Positions 1-8,019 of a stretch of DNA of 64,000 nucleotides are shown in pieces. Location: the NCBI RefSeq assembly GCF_025821665.1, contig NZ_JACKSJ010000186.1, forward strand, positions 1 to 64,000, given 5' to 3'. Source of the DNA: [Mycobacterium] manitobense. Its GTDB lineage: Bacteria; Actinomycetota; Actinomycetes; Mycobacteriales; Mycobacteriaceae. A program made the position numbers and the translations under genes. The notes beneath the pieces are model-generated. The model saw nothing but the letters and a program-made list of their open reading frames with translations, was not told the origin of the DNA and searched no databases. Within the stretch, counting starts at the first letter, position 1, and each line of letters starts with the position of its first letter.

Positions 1-109
1 GCCGCACCTTGCCCACGATCTGGGTCCACATGTGCAGCGATCTGCGCGTCGGCTCCCAGTCGTCGACGCGTAGTGCCGGCCAGCCCTCACCCGATCGGAC
101 ATCTGTCAT
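1..109 (-). CDS. DUF5996 family protein, N-terminal part (runs off the left edge)
   Basis: The reverse strand opens at an ATG (109-107) behind a strong GGGAGG ribosome binding site and reads MTDVRSGEGWPALRVDDWEP followed by TRRSLHMWTQIVGKVR. The WPAL...W...LH(M/L)WTQ(I/V)VGK(V/I)R pattern is the N-terminal signature of the DUF5996 family of uncharacterised actinobacterial proteins. Only 36 codons are inside the window, so the rest and its function cannot be judged. The match is recalled from family pattern, not from a search. Confidence 0.75.
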   Translation of the reverse strand, partial: MTDVRSGEGWPALRVDDWEPTRRSLHMWTQIVGKVR

Positions 110-198
110 TCGAACCTCCCTCTATGTTGTGAAACCGAACAGGTGCCCGGCATCGCCAGAGTCCGGCCAACGCGGCGTCGGCGTACGGGCTGTCGACT

Positions 199-351
199 TC
201 ACCGAACACGAAGTCCGGCGGCAATGCTGTGCTTCACCGTTCTCGTCACGAAGTCGATGATGGCGTTCAGGGCATCAGACGCCGGCACCGCGGCGAACGG
301 CTGGTGGTCGATGACAGCTCCTTGTGTATACGTAAAGCGTTGAGGGACAGG
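199..351 (-). pseudogene. Possible decayed coding fragment in the 110-491 gap
   Basis: The 380 bases between the DUF5996 start and the TetR gene carry no intact gene. One reverse frame is open for about 50 codons, includes YTQGAVIDHQPFAAVPASDA and then LNAIIDFVTRTVKH, has protein-like composition, and lacks any start codon. Its stop is at 199-201. I do not recognise the family. A second frame at roughly 90-215 also looks protein-like, as expected of frameshifted remains. It could equally be chance open frame in GC-rich DNA. Confidence 0.2.
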
Positions 352-400
352 TCATTCAGTGCAACGGGAGCGCCCTGCCATTTCGAGGGGCGGTGGATAA

Positions 401-442
401 AACAATACGGTCCGGTCCGGTTCGCGTCAATACGGACCGTTG
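401..442. repeat. 42-bp inverted repeat, copy A, downstream of tetR
   Basis: This 42-base block is the reverse complement of 1096-1137 at 39 of 42 positions. It lies 50 bases beyond the stop codon of the TetR gene, while the partner lies just upstream of that gene. It contains ACGGTCCG and CGGACCGT motifs in opposite orientation. No intact gene starts beside this copy. Confidence 0.85.
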
Positions 443-491
443 AAAGCGGATTCAGGGGCACGGCTCGGCAGCGTGGAGACTCAACTGCGCA

Positions 492-1058
492 CTACCGCAG
501 GCGAACACCATAGAAGGCGATCTTCAACAGGGCGTCGACGTGGCTTGGCTCGATCGGCATCGCGTGAAACAGCCGGTACTCGATGACGCCGTAGAGCACT
601 TCGCGCAGGGTTTCCACGTCGGTGTCGGCTCGTATCTCGCCGCGCTCCTGGGCCAGGGCGATTCGTGCGCTGAACGCCGTGACGTTGGGTTCGATGATCT
701 GGTCGAAGAGTGCCTGCAGCAGATCGGGGTCGGACTGGCCGGCGGCGATCAGGCCTCGGTATGCCGGTCCGAACCCGGTGGTCGCGATCACCTCCACGAT
801 CCCAGTCAGCTGTGTCCGGAGATCGGCGACGAGATCCCCGGTGTCGGGGAACGCGACCACCGGGTCAAGACTCTTAGTCGCAGCTTCGAGGACCACCGCA
901 CCCTTGGAGGGCCACCACCGGTAGATCGTCTGCTTGCTCACGCACGCCCGCCTGGCGATCGCCTCGATCGAGATGTTGTCGTACCCCAGTTCGGCGATCA
1001 TCGCGATGGACGCCTCGAGGATGGCGCGACGAGAGTTTTCGTTGCGGTTCGCGGGCAT
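492..1058 (-). CDS. TetR/AcrR family transcriptional regulator
   Basis: A 188-residue one-domain repressor. The N-terminal helix-turn-helix covers about residues 10-57, with ISIEAIARRACVSKQTIYRW as the recognition helix segment. The C-terminal ligand domain has the QSDPDLLQALFDQII-type helices of the TetR_C_11/C_16 group. It is transcribed away from the SpoIIM-like gene at 1306, and the 42-bp repeat with ACGGACCG half-sites lies between them, so it probably controls itself and that gene. The ligand is unknown. The gene is enclosed by two inverted copies of the 42-bp repeat, which is unusual. Confidence 0.9.
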   Translation of the reverse strand: MPANRNENSRRAILEASIAMIAELGYDNISIEAIARRACVSKQTIYRWWPSKGAVVLEAATKSLDPVVAFPDTGDLVADLRTQLTGIVEVIATTGFGPAYRGLIAAGQSDPDLLQALFDQIIEPNVTAFSARIALAQERGEIRADTDVETLREVLYGVIEYRLFHAMPIEPSHVDALLKIAFYGVRLR

Positions 1059-1088
1059 GTCGAAACCCTAGCGAGATACCGGTGGTTT

Positions 1089-1110
1089 CAATACGCAACG
1101 GACCGTATTG
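1089..1110. promoter_or_regulatory. Palindrome in the tetR/spoIIM-like divergent region
   Basis: CAATACG, 8 bases, then CGTATTG form a perfect 7-bp inverted repeat 30 bases upstream of the TetR start. The right half overlaps the 42-bp repeat copy B. Position and symmetry suit a TetR-type operator, but this is inference. Confidence 0.45.
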
Positions 1111-1137
1111 ACGCGAAACGGACCGGACCGTACTGTT
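1096..1137. repeat. 42-bp inverted repeat, copy B, upstream of tetR (candidate operator)
   Basis: Reverse complement of 401-442 with three mismatches. It holds two direct ACGGACCG octamers at 1098-1105 and 1118-1125, spaced 20 bases or about two helical turns, plus a third partial copy. This layout would suit two TetR dimers binding one face of the DNA. Confidence 0.8.
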
Positions 1138-1305
1138 ACGACCCGAGGCCTGGGGGCGTGCAGATTCCTTGGTAGCGAAACCTGTTGGTTCGCAACGCCT
1201 GGAGGAGAGCTCAGAGGGCGATCGGACCGCGCAGCCCGTCGGGTCCGCTCAGCCGTCGTCGGCGGTGCGCTTCGGCCCGCGCCCGACTCGCCCGGAAGGA
1301 CCGGA

Positions 1306-2006
1306 ATGGCATTCCTCAAGCGCATCAACGCTGTACGCGCGGCAGACGCACGTACTTCGAAAGGGCGCCCCGATACGACACGCCGACTGTCTGGCTGGCA
1401 GCCGTTGCGCATCATCCGCGAGAACACCCGCGCCTATTTCGCGATGAATGGCTGCATGTACGGACTGTTCTTCGCCGGCTTCGGTGCCGGGCTCTTGTTC
1501 CCTGCGCTCAGTGAGGCACAGCAGACGCGATTGGAGGATGACGGCACAGCCGAGTTGGTGCAATCGCTCATCGCCAATCCCTGGCTGTTCGCACTGGTGA
1601 TTCTCGCGGTCAACACGGTGAAGATGTGCGTGCTGACGATCGTTCTGCCGTCGATGATCGTGCCTTTCGCCGGCATCGCACTGCTCGCGTACTGGGCCGC
1701 CTCGACGGGGGTGACCCTCGTGCCCGCGAGCGACATCGGCTGGGTGGCTCTCATTCCTCACTCCGTGACGGTGGTGATCGAGTTCCAGGCATACATTCTC
1801 GTCTTGCTCGGCGTGTACCTGCTCGGCAAGTGCTGGATCCGACCGGGAGCCGTTGGCGCCCAGAACCGTCGGGAAGGCTACGTCAAGGTCTGCGACGACT
1901 CGGTTGGTTGTCTCTACCTGCCGCCATCCTGCTCATCGTCGGCGCGGTATACGAGGCGTTCTCGCTGCGATACTTCGTACACCCGCTGGCTCAGTGGTTG
2001 TTGTGA
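1306..2006 (+). pseudogene. Stage II sporulation protein M-like (SpoIIM/DUF95) membrane protein, frameshifted
   Basis: From ATG 1306 (GGAAGGA seven bases upstream) the frame encodes a multi-pass membrane protein of the SpoIIM/DUF95 family: a cytoplasmic N-terminus, the MNGCMYGLFFAGFGAGLLFP helix, a helix NPWLFALVILAVNTVKMCVL, and an IPHSVTVVIEFQAYILVLLG segment in the place of the family PH-E motif. At about 1887-1888 the reading frame breaks. The last helix and C-terminus, GLRRLGWLSLPAAILLIVGA to FVHPLAQWLL, continue in the -1 frame to a stop at 2004-2006. Restoring one G in the AAGGTCTG stretch gives an uninterrupted protein of about 230 residues. There is no classical slippery heptamer, so a one-base deletion or a sequencing error is likelier than programmed shifting. 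Confidence 0.75.
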
Positions 2007-2099
2007 GCCAGAGTTGCCGCCGGATCAGGTGCGGTGCTCCAACAGGCGCAGCGGGCCATTCACCACCTGAACGTCGCAATGTAGAGGAGACTGCCAGCA

Positions 2100-2783
2100 A
2101 TGATGCCTTCCTCGAACCCCGACCTGGCAGGACGGATGGCCGAGCTGGCACGCGCGTTGGCAGGCCCCAGCGGGATCGAGGCAGTGCTTGCGGGAGTCGC
2201 CGGCGCGGCCATTGAGCTGATACCCGATGTCGATGTCGCAGCGACGCTGCTCATCGGCAAAGGGCACACCTTCGAGACACTGCCGGCAGACAGCGAGTTC
2301 GCGGACAAACTTCACGAGCTGCAGATGACGTTCGACGAGGGTCCCTGCGTGCAAGCGGCACTCGACGACGTCATCGTGCGCACCGATGACTTCCGCAACG
2401 AGACACGGTGGCCGCAGTACGCACCGGCGTGCGTGGACCTCGGCATCCTCAGCGGCCTGTCTTTCAAGCTGTACACCGCCGACCGCACCGCCGGTGCTCT
2501 GAACCTGTTCAGCTTCCGTCCACACGCCTGGACCACCGAGGCGGAGACGATCGGGACCATCCTCGCCGCCCACGCGGCCGCCGCGATTCTCGCCAACCGG
2601 CAGAGCGAACAGCTGCGGTCCGCGTTGTCGACCCGGGACCGGATCGGTCAGGCCAAGGGCATCATCATGGAGCGTTACAAGCTCGACGACGTGGCGGCCT
2701 TCGAGATGATGCGCCGGCTCTCCCAGGAGAGCAATGTGAAGCTCGCCGACATCGCGCAGCAGGTCATCGACTCTCGCGAATGA
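2100..2783 (+). CDS. GAF and ANTAR domain-containing regulator
   Basis: A 227-residue protein with a GAF sensor domain (about residues 20-165, including TFDEGPCVQAALDD and LGILSGLSFKLYT) and a C-terminal ANTAR RNA-binding domain (about 165-222, RDRIGQAKGIIMERYKLDD and AFEMMRRLSQESNVKLADIA). ANTAR proteins act as transcription antiterminators by binding paired hairpins in mRNA leaders. The GAF domain presumably senses a small molecule or redox state. GAGGAG at 2084-2089 supports the first of two tandem ATG codons. No target leader with paired hairpins was recognised nearby. Confidence 0.9.
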   Translation: MMPSSNPDLAGRMAELARALAGPSGIEAVLAGVAGAAIELIPDVDVAATLLIGKGHTFETLPADSEFADKLHELQMTFDEGPCVQAALDDVIVRTDDFRNETRWPQYAPACVDLGILSGLSFKLYTADRTAGALNLFSFRPHAWTTEAETIGTILAAHAAAAILANRQSEQLRSALSTRDRIGQAKGIIMERYKLDDVAAFEMMRRLSQESNVKLADIAQQVIDSRE

Positions 2784-2853
2784 CGGCACCGACGCACAGT
2801 CATCTCACAGCTGCAGCTTGTGACGACGACCACGTTGCGGGTACCCAGTCGGC

Positions 2854-3786
2854 ATGATCGACGACTCCCGCCCCGCCGCCATCCGTGAACAGGCCCAGCA
2901 GCATGCTGAACATGCCCGCCGCAAGATGGCCGAGCGGCGCAGCGGCGACGACGGAGGAATCAGCGGCTGGCTCAGCGAGCGCGCCGGTCAGTGGGATCTG
3001 GGCGGCCAGGACGAGGCCACCATGCAGCGCCAGAAGTACCTGTGGAACTTCCTTGTTGATCACTGGTTCCGGATGGAGTTCGACGGCTGGGAGAACCTGC
3101 CCGACCCGCCGGTGCTGCTCGTGGGCATCCACTCGGGCGCCCCGTTCGTCTGGGATGCCTGGACCGTCGGGGTCCAGTGGTGGCGCCGCTTCGGTCAGGA
3201 GCGACCACTGCACGGAACTGCCCACGACGCACTGATGGCGATACCAGTGATTGGCCGGTACTTCCGCGCTATGGGGGTGCTGCCCGCCGCGCCCGACTCG
3301 ATGGCCACCGCACTGGCCGAGGGTCGCGACGTGGCGGTGTGGCCCGGCGGCGAGGTGGATTCGCTGCGACCGTGGACCGAGCGTGACGTCGCGAATCTGG
3401 CGGGCCGGGCCGGGTTCGTCCGGATGGCGATCAAGGCAGGAGTGCCGATCGTGCCGATCGCGACGGTCGGCGGGGCCGATGCCATGCCGGTGCTGATTCG
3501 CGGCGATGGCCTGTCGCGGGCGCTACGGCTGGACAAACTGTTGCGCCTCAAGGTGTTTCCGGTGGCGGTGTCGTTGCCATGGGGTATCGCACCCGCGGCC
3601 CTGCCTCAGCTGCCGCTGCCGGCGAAGATCCGCACCCGGTTGATGCCCGCCGTGGAGGTCGATCACGATCCGGCCCGCGCCGAGGATGACGACTACGTCG
3701 AGCAGAAGTACCACGAGGTGGAGGACAGCATTCAGCGCGGCATGTCGGCGCTGGCACGCAAACGGGCGCTACCGCTGTTCGGCTGA
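2854..3786 (+). CDS. Lysophospholipid acyltransferase-like protein
   Basis: A 310-residue protein of the PlsC-like LPLAT superfamily, MGAT-like subgroup. It has the block-I region VLLVGIHSGAPFVWDAW, with His and Asp eight residues apart rather than five as in the HX4D motif, and a VAVWPGGEVDSLRPW segment corresponding to the PGG-containing block III. KAGVPIVPIATVGG matches the conserved P-I-V-P stretch. It probably transfers an acyl group from acyl-CoA to a glycerol- or lyso-lipid at the inner membrane. The first 50 residues are polar and charged. The substrate cannot be read from sequence. Confidence 0.75.
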   Translation: MIDDSRPAAIREQAQQHAEHARRKMAERRSGDDGGISGWLSERAGQWDLGGQDEATMQRQKYLWNFLVDHWFRMEFDGWENLPDPPVLLVGIHSGAPFVWDAWTVGVQWWRRFGQERPLHGTAHDALMAIPVIGRYFRAMGVLPAAPDSMATALAEGRDVAVWPGGEVDSLRPWTERDVANLAGRAGFVRMAIKAGVPIVPIATVGGADAMPVLIRGDGLSRALRLDKLLRLKVFPVAVSLPWGIAPAALPQLPLPAKIRTRLMPAVEVDHDPARAEDDDYVEQKYHEVEDSIQRGMSALARKRALPLFG

Positions 3787-3791
3787 CGACT

Positions 3792-3807
3792 GGTCGGCCC
3801 ACCGACC
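3792..3807. terminator. Short hairpin between convergent genes
   Basis: GGTCGG, four bases, CCGACC form a 6-bp stem just after the acyltransferase stop and ahead of the convergent hydrolase stop. There is no U tract. This is a weak candidate terminator. Confidence 0.3.
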
Positions 3808-3853
3808 TCAGCGCCGCCTCAACAGGGTTGTGCGTCAACTACATTGGCACGAC

Positions 3854-4540
3854 TTAGTAGACGCAGGCCTGCCGGATCAGGGCTGCCGTCTGCGCCGGCT
3901 GCGACATGTAGACGGCGTGGCTCGCGGCGACTTCGACGGCGACGGCACCGGCCCGCCGTGCCATGGCCCGCTGGGCTGACGGTGCGATCATCTGGTCGCG
4001 CGTGGCGATCAGGAACGAGCTTCGCCTGCTTCGCCAGGCAGGACTGGTGATCGGTTGTTCCATGGCTGCCAACGCGAATGGGACCTGCGCGTCGGCCAGG
4101 AAGGAGGCGTCAGCGGCGGGCAGGTCAGCGCCGAAAGACCGGTGAAAACCTGAGCGGTCCTGAAACAGAAAGCCGCCGCGATCTGACACGAGCGGCGACC
4201 CTGGCGCGTCCGGGTCGCCGTTGAGAGTCCTCACCGACTCACCCTCGTCTGGCGCGAAGGCCGCCACGTAAACCAGGGCAGCGACGTTCGGGTGGGAACC
4301 CGCCGCGGTGATCACCGCTCCGCCGTAGGAATGCCCCACCAGCAGAACCGGTCCGCTCTGCGCGTCGATGATGTGTCGCGTCGCGGCCGCGTCGCCGTCC
4401 AATGACAGCGTTGGATTCTGGACAACGGCGACGTGGAATCCGTCCTGTGTGAGGAGGTCGTACACCGGCCGCCAGGTGGATCCGTCGACGAAAGCGCCGT
4501 GCACGAGAACGACGTTCCTCAGTGCCGAGCCGGCGACCAT
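3854..4540 (-). CDS. Alpha/beta hydrolase, EstC-like family
   Basis: A 228-residue alpha/beta hydrolase of the widespread NVVLVHGAFVDGS group. The oxyanion segment VLVHGAFVDGSTW, nucleophile elbow GHSYGG, acid in FLIATRDQMI and histidine in ASHAVYMSQP give a complete Ser-Asp-His triad. Start chosen at ATG 4540 because AGGAGG lies five bases before it. A TTG six codons upstream overlaps that ribosome site and is less likely. It is probably a cytoplasmic esterase of unknown substrate, the last gene of a leftward run but separated by about 50 bases from the cupin gene. Confidence 0.85.
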   Translation of the reverse strand: MVAGSALRNVVLVHGAFVDGSTWRPVYDLLTQDGFHVAVVQNPTLSLDGDAAATRHIIDAQSGPVLLVGHSYGGAVITAAGSHPNVAALVYVAAFAPDEGESVRTLNGDPDAPGSPLVSDRGGFLFQDRSGFHRSFGADLPAADASFLADAQVPFALAAMEQPITSPAWRSRRSSFLIATRDQMIAPSAQRAMARRAGAVAVEVAASHAVYMSQPAQTAALIRQACVY

Positions 4541-4592
4541 GGCGACCTCCTGTTGCAACCGTCGTCAATGCTTCTGGTGGGGTGTCGGCCGC

Positions 4593-5036
4593 TCAACCGA
4601 GCGGGTCGTCGGCCTTGAGCTGCTGCCCGGACTTGGCGATGAAGACGACGAGAAGTTTCGCCTGTTCAGTCGTGCTCGTGTTCTCGGTGGCCAAGTGGTG
4701 AGCGCCCGGCTGCTCGGACCAGTTCTCTCCCTCGTGGTACACCTGCGCGGGCCCGCCCTCGAGCTGGCTGCTCACCGACCCCTCGAGCACATAGGCGTAG
4801 ACGAAAGCACCGCCGTGTCGGTGAGGCACCGCGCGGGCGGCTGGCGGGAAGGTCACGATCGCCGAAGTGAAGGTCTTGCCCGCGTCGCCGGGGAGCGGTT
4901 GTTCGAAGATCGGAGCCAGTGTCTCCGACGGGTGTGCCGGAGGAGCGGCCTGAGGTGCCGCCGACGGCCCGCAGCAGGTGACCAGGGCAGCGACTGCGCC
5001 GGCGAGCGCGAGATGCACGAGATGTTTTGTCCTCAT
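4593..5036 (-). CDS. Cupin-domain lipoprotein
   Basis: A 147-residue exported protein. It has a short basic start, a hydrophobic segment and a probable lipobox LVTC near residue 21, then a single cupin barrel with the metal-site motif PHRHGGAFVYAYVLEGSV and the second motif GENWSEQPGAHHLA. Cupin lipoproteins of this type have no assigned reaction. Its ATG overlaps the stop of the upstream dehydrogenase (ATGA at 5033-5036), so it is translationally coupled to that gene and probably shares its role. Confidence 0.8.
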   Translation of the reverse strand: MRTKHLVHLALAGAVAALVTCCGPSAAPQAAPPAHPSETLAPIFEQPLPGDAGKTFTSAIVTFPPAARAVPHRHGGAFVYAYVLEGSVSSQLEGGPAQVYHEGENWSEQPGAHHLATENTSTTEQAKLLVVFIAKSGQQLKADDPLG

Positions 5037-5968
5037 CGATGTTTCCTTCCGTCGGTCGCTATCTGGATGATCGTCCGACCGTGGGTGCGTCGACGGCGGG
5101 CGAACGCGTCGGCCGTCCCCTCGAGGGGATGGACGGCGCCCACCACGATCTCGAGCCGCGCCGTCCGCACTCGCTGGGCGAGGTCCGCCAGCTGCGCACG
5201 GTCGGGTTCGACCACGAAGAACACGGTGCGCCCTTCTGCCGGCTGCACCGTCGGCGGCGTCGCGACGGTCACGAGCGTGCCGCCGGGACGTAGCATTGCC
5301 GCCGACTTCTCGAGGACTTCGCCGCCGATGACGTCGAACACCACGTCGACGGGGCCGATGCCTTCCAGGGGTTCCGTGCCCAGGTCCAGGAACGCGTGTG
5401 CACCGAGGCGGAGCACCACATCGCGGTCGTCGGTCCGTCCGGTGCCGATCACTTGGGCACCCACCTCGCGCGCGAGTTGAATGGCGATCGAGCCCACTGC
5501 ACCGCCGGCGCCGTGCACCACAACGGTCTGGCCGGCGGTGAGGCCGGCATGGACGAATAGGCCCTGGTACGCAGTCAGACCCGAGATCGGCAGAGCTGCG
5601 GCCACGGTGTGGTCGATGTCGGCAGCGAGGGGGGCGAGGTTGCGAGCCTCGACTGCCGTGTATTCGGCCAGCGTGCCGTTACGAGCCCAGTCGGTGAGGC
5701 CGAAGACCCGTTGGCCGACGGTCAGGCCGGTGGTGCCGTAGCCCAGCTCGACGACGACTCCGGACAGTTCGTGCCCGGGAACGCTGGGCGTGCGGTCACG
5801 GCCCGCCCGGTCGGTCCAGGTGCTGGGCCACTCGAGCTCGCCAGGAGTGAAGCCGGCGGCGTGGACACGCACGATGACGTCGTTCTCCGCCGCATGCGGA
5901 TAGGGCAGATCGGTCAGAGTGAGCCCGCCGACGCCCGCGTCACGGTCTCCTGTCGTGATGGCTTGCAT
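5033..5968 (-). CDS. Zinc-independent MDR-family NADP-dependent alcohol dehydrogenase/quinone reductase-like oxidoreductase
   Basis: A 311-residue medium-chain dehydrogenase. The N-terminal GroES-like fold has VPGHELSGVVVELG, the Rossmann motif is VVVHGAGGAVGSIAIQLA, and the C-terminus GRTIIQI is typical of the quinone oxidoreductase/zinc-binding dehydrogenase branch without structural zinc cysteines. The start at ATG 5968 is preceded by AAAGGA at the right distance. The protein uses NADPH to reduce an enone or quinone-type substrate, precise target unknown. It sits downstream of an HD-domain gene and an MFS fragment. Confidence 0.85.
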   Translation of the reverse strand: MQAITTGDRDAGVGGLTLTDLPYPHAAENDVIVRVHAAGFTPGELEWPSTWTDRAGRDRTPSVPGHELSGVVVELGYGTTGLTVGQRVFGLTDWARNGTLAEYTAVEARNLAPLAADIDHTVAAALPISGLTAYQGLFVHAGLTAGQTVVVHGAGGAVGSIAIQLAREVGAQVIGTGRTDDRDVVLRLGAHAFLDLGTEPLEGIGPVDVVFDVIGGEVLEKSAAMLRPGGTLVTVATPPTVQPAEGRTVFFVVEPDRAQLADLAQRVRTARLEIVVGAVHPLEGTADAFARRRRTHGRTIIQIATDGRKHR

Positions 5969-6039
5969 GTCGGTCCTTTCAGACAGCCTCTCGAACGTTC
6001 GCGACCGTCTCCACGGTCGTCCGCCCAGGAGGAAGCCGG

Positions 6040-6168
6040 TTGGTACAGCGGATAGATCGGCGATGGAGCACTGGTGGATGCCATCAGCAACACGGTTGCG
6101 GGACGAGCATGCCGAAGGAGACGCCTCGTCCGAGGCGACCCCGGCATGGGGAAACGTGGCTTCGTCAT
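6040..6168 (-). pseudogene. MFS transporter, truncated after the first helix
   Basis: From ATG 6168 the frame encodes MTKPRFPMPGSPRTRRLLRH, then ARPATVLLMASTSAPSPIYP and LYQ, the start of transmembrane helix 1 of an MFS drug-efflux subgroup whose members carry an SAPSPLYPLYQ motif. After residue 43 the similarity ends abruptly and the frame enters the leader of the dehydrogenase gene. About 350 residues are missing. It appears to be the stump left by an internal deletion between the HD-domain and dehydrogenase genes. Confidence 0.6.
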
Positions 6169-6195
6169 CGCCGTGGCCCCGACTGCCTGTTCTCG

Positions 6196-6834
6196 TCAGC
6201 TCGGCCAGGCCGAGCCGAGGATGCGCTCGACACTGCTCGTGCGCCGAAAACCGGGGATGAAGTGCTCCAGCACGTCGGAATTCACCGTGCCGTTGGTCGT
6301 CTGCGGCCGATGTTTCAACCCGTCGAAATAGGCACTCAAGAACTCGTTTTTGAAGTCCCCCCGGGGGTGAACGGCGATGATCTGGGCCACCTGGTCGGTG
6401 TTCAACGCCTCGAGGCCGAAGCCGGCGACGTCGGTCAGCACACCGAAGTGGGTGGCGGCGATTTCTGGGCCCATCCGCCCCGGGATCCCTGGTGTCGTGT
6501 GCAGTGCGATGGCCGTCCACACGGTTTCGGCAGCTGCAGTGGAGAATCCGCGTTCGAGCATGAACGCGCGCCCATGGTCGGCTCCATCGACCTCGAAACG
6601 CTGTTCCGCATTGGAGAAGGGCGTCATGAGACCGGTGTCGTGGAACACGGCGGCCAAGTAGAGCAGCTCGGGGTTCGGTGTCATTCCCAGCCGCAGAGCC
6701 TGGATTTGCCCGAAGAAGTACACCCGGAGGGAGTGGTGATAGATGAGCGGGCTGGTCGTCGACTTGAGGAAACGAGTGGCTTCGGCGACCGCGGCGGTCT
6801 CGGGCACCTCGACACCAGCGATGTTCTCTGACAT
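6196..6834 (-). CDS. HD-domain protein of the cyanamide hydratase-like family
   Basis: A 212-residue metal-dependent HD phosphohydrolase fold. The metal ligands are visible in YHHSLRVYFFGQ, AAVFHDTGLM and the later DGADHGRAFM and ALHTTPGIPGRM blocks. The arrangement, with RFEVDGADH and ALHTTPGIP, matches the HD family that includes fungal cyanamide hydratase, a lyase that hydrates a nitrile-like substrate to a urea. Most bacterial members have no proven substrate. AAAGGAAG upstream supports the start. It probably heads the leftward operon with the MFS remnant, dehydrogenase and cupin lipoprotein. Confidence 0.8.
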   Translation of the reverse strand: MSENIAGVEVPETAAVAEATRFLKSTTSPLIYHHSLRVYFFGQIQALRLGMTPNPELLYLAAVFHDTGLMTPFSNAEQRFEVDGADHGRAFMLERGFSTAAAETVWTAIALHTTPGIPGRMGPEIAATHFGVLTDVAGFGLEALNTDQVAQIIAVHPRGDFKNEFLSAYFDGLKHRPQTTNGTVNSDVLEHFIPGFRRTSSVERILGSAWPS

Positions 6835-7064
6835 GACTTCTTCCTTTCGCCGTGTGCGCTTGATTCCATGCTGGTCTCGCCATACGCTCTGCGCCGGTTC
6901 TTTCCTGCCAGGAATCCCTCAATTGCGGACGTCGAGGAAGCGGTATGCCCCGGGAGAGGGGAGGACGGCGCGGCCGCGAGTCCGAGGCTCGAGCGGCGCG
7001 GGACCCGGAGCCGATCAGGTGGCGAAGACGGTGCGCACGACGGACTCGTCGCGCCCTCGACAGC

Positions 7065-8000
7065 TCAAGACGCCGTGTTCGCCGTGAGGGTGGATGCCTC
7101 GCGCCACAGACGCGCCGCGTTGTCGCTGGCGAGCGCGTAGTTCGCGACCCCGCCGGCAGCGCCGAGATCCTCGGCGCGTTCGGCGACCACCTCGGCTTCG
7201 TTGTTGTTCTCGAAGTACCGTCCGCCGATGCCGTCGACGAGCGGCGACGCCGCCAGCAACACCGATGTCGACGCGCCCTGCTCGACGGTCTTCTGGAACT
7301 CCTCGGGAGTGCGCAACCCGCCGGTGTGCTTCTGCAGGCCCGTTGCGATCGCGCCCGGATTCAGTGCATTGGCGACGATTCCGTCATCCGCCCACCGCGC
7401 CGTCAGCTCCACCGCCAGCAGTACGGTGGCCGTCTTCGACTGACCGTAGGCGGTCATCGGATCGTAGGGTCGAAACCGGTAGTGCAGGTCGTCGAAGACC
7501 ACCGGTGAGAACAGATGCCCGGTCGAACTGACCGACACCACACGCGCTCCGCCTGCCGAGGCGAGAGGACCCCGCAACGCCACGACGAGCGCGAAATGGC
7601 CGAGGAAATTGCTCGCGAACTGCATCTCACAGCCCAGGGCACTGCGCTGCAGCTCGGGCAGGGCCATCACGCCGGCGTTGTTCACCAGGATGTGCAGCGG
7701 ACCGTTCCATGCCTGCGCGAACGACGCGACCGACGCGAGATCGGACAGGTCGAGCGGCGCCGCCTCGATGGCGTCGTTGCCTGTGGCACCTCGTAATTCT
7801 TCGGCGACTTTCCGGCCCGCGTCGAGTCGGCGGACCCCGAGCACGACCTCGGCGCCGGCCGCGGCCAAGGCGCGGGCGGTCTCCACGCCCAACCCGCTGG
7901 TCGCACCCGTGACGACCGCCCGCTTGCCGCTGAGGTCGACACCGGCAATCACGTCCGCGGTCGTCGACTCGAAACCGAATGGCGTCATTAGCTGCCGCAT
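7065..8000 (-). CDS. Short-chain dehydrogenase/reductase (retinol dehydrogenase/WWOX-like subgroup)
   Basis: A 311-residue SDR. The NAD(P) motif TGATSGLG lies at about residues 33-40, the NNAGVM segment and VVSVSST serine follow, and the YGQSK catalytic pair comes about 20 residues later. Length and a C-terminal extension fit the retinol dehydrogenase/protochlorophyllide-reductase-like branch. Start at ATG 8000 with AGGAGG ten bases before; ATG 7988 is an alternative. Nineteen bases downstream of the alpha/beta hydrolase gene, so co-transcribed with it. Likely an NADP-dependent oxidoreductase of unknown alcohol or ketone substrate. The 230 bases downstream (6835-7064) hold no gene that I can see. 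Confidence 0.9.
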   Translation of the reverse strand: MRQLMTPFGFESTTADVIAGVDLSGKRAVVTGATSGLGVETARALAAAGAEVVLGVRRLDAGRKVAEELRGATGNDAIEAAPLDLSDLASVASFAQAWNGPLHILVNNAGVMALPELQRSALGCEMQFASNFLGHFALVVALRGPLASAGGARVVSVSSTGHLFSPVVFDDLHYRFRPYDPMTAYGQSKTATVLLAVELTARWADDGIVANALNPGAIATGLQKHTGGLRTPEEFQKTVEQGASTSVLLAASPLVDGIGGRYFENNNEAEVVAERAEDLGAAGGVANYALASDNAARLWREASTLTANTAS

Positions 8001-8019
8001 CTTCCGAGATCCTCCTGTG

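Noticed and set aside
5033..6922. Single 629-codon reading joining the dehydrogenase to upstream sequence
   Set aside because: The upstream section overlaps the HD-domain gene in another frame and has no domain; the dehydrogenase has its own ATG and ribosome site at 5968.
6835..7064. Possible gene in the 230-base gap between the HD-domain and SDR genes
   Set aside because: No frame has both a start and protein-like composition.
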